Below are positions 54,244-58,205 of a DNA stretch of 58,205 nt, one piece after another. Numbering within the stretch: position 1 is the first letter of the stretch; each line of letters starts with the position of its first letter. Below the pieces are notes generated by a model that worked only from the letters and a program-made list of their open reading frames with translations, was not told the DNA's origin and made no database searches. The translations under genes were made by a program, and so were the position numbers. The stretch is taken from NCBI GenBank assembly GCA_016926735.1, contig JAFGOA010000171.1, forward strand, positions 1-58,205. Reading direction: 5' to 3'. This stretch comes from Promethearchaeota archaeon (GTDB lineage: Archaea; Asgardarchaeota; Lokiarchaeia; Sigyniarchaeales; SOKP01).

Positions 54244-55425
54244 ATGGCAAAAAAAAATAAATTTATAGGACAGTTTGTAGATGAAATGTATGGTGTTATC
54301 ATTGGTTTGGGTATTGCAAATATTTTATTCCAAGAAGCATTTGAACCAAGTTCAGTACTTCAGATATTTACAATTTTTATCATAACCTATGTGATTTTAA
54401 CATATTGGTGGGATTGGGCAGAATATGTATCAACAGAAGTATATAGTACAAAACGAGAATTAATCATTGATTTTATGATTTTATTTGTAATGGAACTTTT
54501 TTATGTATTCTATAGTAACCTTCTTTATTTAGCTATTGCTTTTTGTGTTTTAGGGATATGCGATTTTATATGGGTTTCGAATTTTATTTACGAAACACGA
54601 CGAGAAGGGGATTTTTCTATAAGACCTGTAATCTATCTTCTTGAAAAATTAATTTGTATATCAATCTATATCTCCTCATTTATTTTCTGTCTCTATTTAG
54701 AAAATCAAATTTTGATAAAAGATTTTGCAGAATTAAATAAATGGATTCAGTCTTTTAGTGTGCTTATCGCATTTTTAATGGTAAGGAAAGTGGGATTCAA
54801 CCATATAAGAGGTGAAAAATTTTTTTTTTTCCCAGCTGAGATTGAAGATGCAAAAGATATTATTGACATAAATGAGTCATATTTAAGGCAATATAATAAT
54901 AAATTGGGTTTCTTATTAGGCAAATTAGATTATAATGAATTATTAGAAATAATACGCTGTGATCATAAAACTTTTTTTGTAGCAAAAGGAGAAGATAAAG
55001 AATTTCTAGGTTATGTTAAAATTGACGAACATATTGAAGATGATATACTAAAAGATGTTAAATGGAATTGGATTGATAAAAATAACAAAAATGATTTTGA
55101 AAGATTTCAGTATATTTATATTAGTCAATTAGCTATTAAAAAAGAATCATCAAGGAAAGGAATTGGAAAATTTATTTATGAAACCTTATTTAAGAAGTAT
55201 CCTGATAGAAATTTTGTAGCTTTTGTAGCTAAAGAACCATATTTAAATAGAGCTTCAAGAGAATTTCATGAATCATTGGGATTTGATAAAGTAGGTATTT
55301 TCAAAAGAAAGCGATATTTAGAAGTTGATAATTTTGAGTCTTATTTTTTCTATAAGGAAAAACTAATTGAACCAAAAAAAATGCCTTTCCTTAAAAAAAT
55401 TCATAATGAGATAAAAAAGGACTAA
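54244..55425 (+). CDS. Polytopic membrane domain fused to GNAT acetyltransferase
   Basis: The N-terminal 200 residues form about six membrane helices with FVDEMYGVIIGLGIANILF at the start (a TMEM175-like DxxxG/VIxIxxT arrangement is possible but weak). The C-terminal 180 residues are a GNAT domain: FVAKGEDKEFLGYVKI, then YISQLAIKKESSRKGIGKFIYETLF with the acetyl-CoA loop, and ASREFHESLGFDKVG. The junction lies in a T-rich run (RGEKFFFFPAE). A membrane-tethered acetyltransferase is unusual. Function unknown. Confidence 0.8.
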   Translation: MAKKNKFIGQFVDEMYGVIIGLGIANILFQEAFEPSSVLQIFTIFIITYVILTYWWDWAEYVSTEVYSTKRELIIDFMILFVMELFYVFYSNLLYLAIAFCVLGICDFIWVSNFIYETRREGDFSIRPVIYLLEKLICISIYISSFIFCLYLENQILIKDFAELNKWIQSFSVLIAFLMVRKVGFNHIRGEKFFFFPAEIEDAKDIIDINESYLRQYNNKLGFLLGKLDYNELLEIIRCDHKTFFVAKGEDKEFLGYVKIDEHIEDDILKDVKWNWIDKNNKNDFERFQYIYISQLAIKKESSRKGIGKFIYETLFKKYPDRNFVAFVAKEPYLNRASREFHESLGFDKVGIFKRKRYLEVDNFESYFFYKEKLIEPKKMPFLKKIHNEIKKD

Positions 55426-55555
55426 TTCTTTATTCTCTTTTTTTTTAATATTTAGAACTCGATAAATTCATAAAAAGAGTTTAGACTTTATTCTAAAATT
55501 ATTTAAATTAACTATTCTTTTAAAGTCTTAAAATTAACTTTAGAGGGGAAGAAGT

Positions 55556-56068
55556 ATGGCGAGAAAAAATACTTATAAAACTATAGTTATATTAGCAGGT
55601 TTTACAATTGCAATAGTCATTATATTAGGAGTTATAATTCCAGATATGGGATGGTGGAATCTTACTTATAAAAGTGGTATTATTACGTGGGAATATGATT
55701 TAAATGCATTTGGTTTTTTTACATCGACTAACGGAGAATCTGAATTTTTAGGAGATTATCTAATTCTTTTACCAGGATTAATGGTATTAATTGGGGCAAT
55801 CTTTATTTCATTAGGAGCAATAAAAGAAAATAAAGGAATAACAATATTATCAGGATTTATTGTAATATTTGGGATAATTCTCTTTTGTGTAGGTTTGAGT
55901 ACAAATGATGATTGGGAGGATCTCAATATTTTAATTGATTTTTTATCAGGAAGCGATAATCTTGTCTTTTGGGGATCTCTTGGAGATTTTTCATGGGGGT
56001 TATCAATTGGATTTTATTTAAGTGTTATTTGCGCAGGAATCGCTATAGTTAGTTCTTTTTATATGTAA
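55556..56068 (+). CDS. Four-helix membrane protein, unknown
   Basis: Helices near 9-30, 68-90, 93-113 and 146-169; the loop after helix 1 is about 35 residues (WWNLTYKSGIITWEYDLNAFGFFTST) and extracytoplasmic. GAGGGGAAG precedes the ATG, a strong ribosome-binding site. Resembles archaeal four-helix proteins of the DUF998-like or tetraspan type only in layout. Confidence 0.65.
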   Translation: MARKNTYKTIVILAGFTIAIVIILGVIIPDMGWWNLTYKSGIITWEYDLNAFGFFTSTNGESEFLGDYLILLPGLMVLIGAIFISLGAIKENKGITILSGFIVIFGIILFCVGLSTNDDWEDLNILIDFLSGSDNLVFWGSLGDFSWGLSIGFYLSVICAGIAIVSSFYM

Positions 56069-56106
56069 TTAAGCAATACGAAATTATAATATTCTCTTTT
56101 TTTTAA

Positions 56107-56826
56107 TTATTTAGAATTTGTCCACCAATAAGGAATATCCAAATTTTGAATTTCATCAGAAATATATAACCATATTTTATTTTTATAAATTGTAAATATA
56201 AATCCATTTAAAAATAATGGCCAATCTTTTTCAGGAGGGATACCAAACCAGCCCATTCGAAGAGCTAAAAGAAGGATATCATGAGTAATATGAATATCTA
56301 TTCTTTTTTGATCTGTATTATTTGTAGCATTCCATATCGTTTTAGCAGCTTCTTTACAATATTTTTCAAAGGATTGTATTTGTTCTGAAGAATAATATCC
56401 AGCAACCCATTTTTTCAAGAAATGGATAATTGATGAATTAAAAGTCTCACTTATAATAAATTCTCCACTAGCACCTATGTCATATAATGGTTTAAATGTA
56501 CCCATAATCTCAAAATTATTACTTTTTTCTTTATATCCATTCACTATTGCTTCTACTGTTTCTTTGCAACGAGGAGAAATACTATGATATAATCTAATAA
56601 ATCTATTTATTGGAAGAGCATTTCCAAATCTATTGGCAATTTCTATACCATTAGGCGTTAATCTCATTTTAATCATTTTTTTAATATCTCTAGTATCTCC
56701 TCTTTGAGAGTGTCGTATTAAAAGAATTAAATTTGCTTCTTTAGGAAATTCTTCAATAATATTTATCAGTTTTCTAGCATTTAATGCCCAAGAAGCATTA
56801 TTCCATATTTCTTTTGAATCCATCAT
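56107..56826 (-). CDS. Histidine-phosphatase-superfamily protein
   Basis: LLIRHSQRGDT carries the RHG-type catalytic motif (here RHSQR) and LTPNGIEIANRFGNAL follows as in the superfamily. YHSISPRCKETVEAI contains the second Arg and HITHDILLLALRMG the distal catalytic His with Asp. 239 residues, acid-phosphatase-like branch. Cytoplasmic, as no signal peptide is seen. Substrate unknown. Confidence 0.85.
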   Translation of the reverse strand: MMDSKEIWNNASWALNARKLINIIEEFPKEANLILLIRHSQRGDTRDIKKMIKMRLTPNGIEIANRFGNALPINRFIRLYHSISPRCKETVEAIVNGYKEKSNNFEIMGTFKPLYDIGASGEFIISETFNSSIIHFLKKWVAGYYSSEQIQSFEKYCKEAAKTIWNATNNTDQKRIDIHITHDILLLALRMGWFGIPPEKDWPLFLNGFIFTIYKNKIWLYISDEIQNLDIPYWWTNSK

Positions 56827-57010
56827 AGTATTTATTATTTTTATAGTTGTTAAATAAGTAGTTAAGTCCTAAATAATCTTAATTCTAACTAATTATTGCT
56901 AAACATTAAATTTTTTTATTAAGAAAAGATCAAAAGATTAATAAATGTGATTGATACATTATTATTTATTATCTTATTATTGATAATTTAATAAAAAATA
57001 TCTTTTGTGG

Positions 57011-57865
57011 ATGAAAATGTTAATTTTTAAAAAAAAAATATTTGCTTTGGGAATGATTTTAATATCTTTTTTCTCTTTTAGTAGAGTAAATAATATATTG
57101 GCAAATCCTGCTATGCCCAATTATGATTCAACTGGAACAATAGGACCTTTTCCAATAACAAACAATAATTGTACTATAAAAAATGCAACTATACTATATA
57201 AAGTATATTGTTCTGATCGACATGACTATAGTCTAACAATTGATGCTAATTATACAATATATAATCCAAATTCAACATTAGAGGCTACAATATTAGCACC
57301 TTTTCCAGATTCCGTGATGTGTGATTTAATTTCCGTTTATTCAGATAATCCCTTTCAAGCTCTCGATTATGAGATTAAATACGATTGGGATTATCCAGAA
57401 TATGATCAATATCTTTCAGTGGTTTATTCTATGATTTTAAAGAGTAACATTACTTTACCTGAAAATAATACATTTAAATTATGTTACTACATAGATTATA
57501 GTTATATATTTTTATCAGCTAATCGTGAGGAGATATTTTATTGGTTATATACTGCTGATTCTTGGAATGAAATATCATATGAAAGAATTGAATACCAAGT
57601 TTATGGATTACAACCTGATTATTTTTCTGATAATGAATACATGGAGATTATAAATCATACAAATTATATAAGTTATATCTGGACATGGAATAATCAATCA
57701 ATTGACGTTAATTCTGTTTATATTGGATATGGGAGTAATAGAGGAATAGGAACAGATACCTTATTGTCATATTTACTTATTATTCAAACAGGAATATTTT
57801 CTATAGTAATTAAAACTATAATAAATAAAAAAAAAAAGAAAGGAGTTAGAATCTGTACCAATTGA
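57011..57865 (+). CDS. Secreted surface protein, paralogue of the gene at 24714
   Basis: Signal sequence at the start (LIFKKKIFALGMILISFFSFS), beta-rich ectodomain with many N-glycosylation sites, and a C-terminal helix (LLSYLLIIQTGIFSIVIKTII) with a lysine-rich tail. It shares domain pattern with the protein at 24714. ATG at 57011 is preferred to TTG two codons upstream. Function unknown; a lineage-specific anchored family. Confidence 0.72.
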   Translation: MKMLIFKKKIFALGMILISFFSFSRVNNILANPAMPNYDSTGTIGPFPITNNNCTIKNATILYKVYCSDRHDYSLTIDANYTIYNPNSTLEATILAPFPDSVMCDLISVYSDNPFQALDYEIKYDWDYPEYDQYLSVVYSMILKSNITLPENNTFKLCYYIDYSYIFLSANREEIFYWLYTADSWNEISYERIEYQVYGLQPDYFSDNEYMEIINHTNYISYIWTWNNQSIDVNSVYIGYGSNRGIGTDTLLSYLLIIQTGIFSIVIKTIINKKKKKGVRICTN

Positions 57866-57881
57866 TTTCTAATAATATATT

Positions 57882-58205
57882 TTAAGGAGTGATACTGGAG
57901 ACTCTCCAGACACCATCTTCTTTTTTGAGAGAAATTGGTTTATTCTTAACGGAAGCACCATCATCAGCTTTGAAAAATAATTTAACTTGTGTATCAGTAT
58001 TTGTAGTTACTTTTTTAGTTTCTTCAGGAGAAAATACATATTTTCTTCCATTCATAGTTTTCCACCAAGAATTGACCATTCTTTCAAGCCATTGCATATC
58101 TCCTCTTTTACCACCTCTCCAACAATCGTTACATAAAGTGTCTAAAAAGAGATCAAAATTCTCATTCATAGAACCTAAGTTTAAAGCCAAATGAGCTACT
58201 GCTGC
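57882..58205 (-). CDS. Partial protein, C-terminal part only, unknown
   Basis: The frame is open to the window edge (A-A-V-A-H-L-A-L-N-L), so the start lies outside. The visible part has a DTLCNDCWRGGKRGDMQWLE motif with two cysteines, a tryptophan-rich helix (MVNSWWKTMNGRKYVFSPEE), and a beta end with VKLFFKADDG and DGVWRVSSITP, like small secreted SnoaL/NTF2-like or lumazine-type cone domains. Family not named with confidence. Confidence 0.7.
   Translation of the reverse strand, partial: AAVAHLALNLGSMNENFDLFLDTLCNDCWRGGKRGDMQWLERMVNSWWKTMNGRKYVFSPEETKKVTTNTDTQVKLFFKADDGASVKNKPISLKKEDGVWRVSSITP

Noticed and set aside
57889-58194. 101-codon plus-strand ORF at the window end
   Set aside because: The opposite strand has the better protein (Trp/Cys motifs, proper ending DGVWRVSSITP).
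1-58205. tRNA or rRNA genes
   Set aside because: I looked for the G/C-rich stem pattern and GTTCRA loop expected against the A/T background and saw none; a tRNA scan would settle it.

Overview
This is a very AT-rich prokaryotic chromosome segment with short intergenic spaces and no rRNA, tRNA, CRISPR array or insertion sequence that I could recognise. Several features point to an archaeon, most likely an Asgard archaeon of the Lokiarchaeia type: GGTG/GGAGG ribosome-binding sites with frequent TTG starts, TATA-like A/T boxes, a Bat-type HTH regulator, an F420-type LLM oxidoreductase, SDS22-like leucine-rich repeats, a longin/roadblock-like small protein, secreted proteins with one C-terminal anchor helix, and a probable selenoprotein. 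The assignment is inference; the window has no phylogenetic marker.

Layout. 0-10 kb: a MacB-like ABC exporter pair, a zinc-finger protein, and two paralogous surface proteins with seven-bladed BNR-type propellers. One of the two continues through the membrane into two cytoplasmic winged-helix domains and looks like a one-protein transmembrane transcription sensor. 10-19 kb: a PadR regulator behind a tandem palindromic operator with a frameshifted partner gene, a peroxiredoxin whose only in-frame stop is a UGA exactly at the peroxidatic cysteine position (selenocysteine), an ArsR/GyrI-like regulator, a condensation-type acyltransferase broken by one TAA, and a TIR protein. 19-28 kb: an Fpg/Nei-like protein, an RHH protein, an acyltransferase-3, an Imm32-like orphan, a UPF0175/DUF3368 toxin-antitoxin pair, a haem-type ferric reductase domain protein, a nucleotidyltransferase pair and two ICMT-like methyltransferases. 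Five copies of a short dispersed motif (CAGTTATTTCACG) lie between these genes.

28-37.5 kb is a redox and Fe-S island: thioredoxin reductase, two thioredoxin-fold proteins, an HTH-less DtxR-like protein, a polyferredoxin, a CooC-like ATPase, an Fe-S flavoprotein, a NifX-like protein and a NifU/IscU-like scaffold. Three of its transcription units share the inverted repeat TGAATA-N2-TATTCA just upstream, suggesting one regulon. A zinc-ribbon TrmO-like protein, an LRR protein and an MBL-fold hydrolase lie inside this interval.

37.8-58.2 kb: a large DUF285 (BspA-like) repeat surface protein, a DNA-3-methyladenine glycosylase, a Bat-type regulator with a GC-rich palindrome upstream, an epimerase, a SIR2 protein, an orphan histidine kinase, an LLM oxidoreductase, an FKBP prolyl isomerase, a YgjP-like metalloprotease, MscL, a membrane-GNAT fusion, a histidine phosphatase and further surface proteins.

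Recurrent oddities are apparent AUA/AUU start codons behind good Shine-Dalgarno sites (10110, 10742, 20784, 36936), single-base frameshifts in A/T runs (10778, about 54057), and gene remnants (14311, 30035, 40955).
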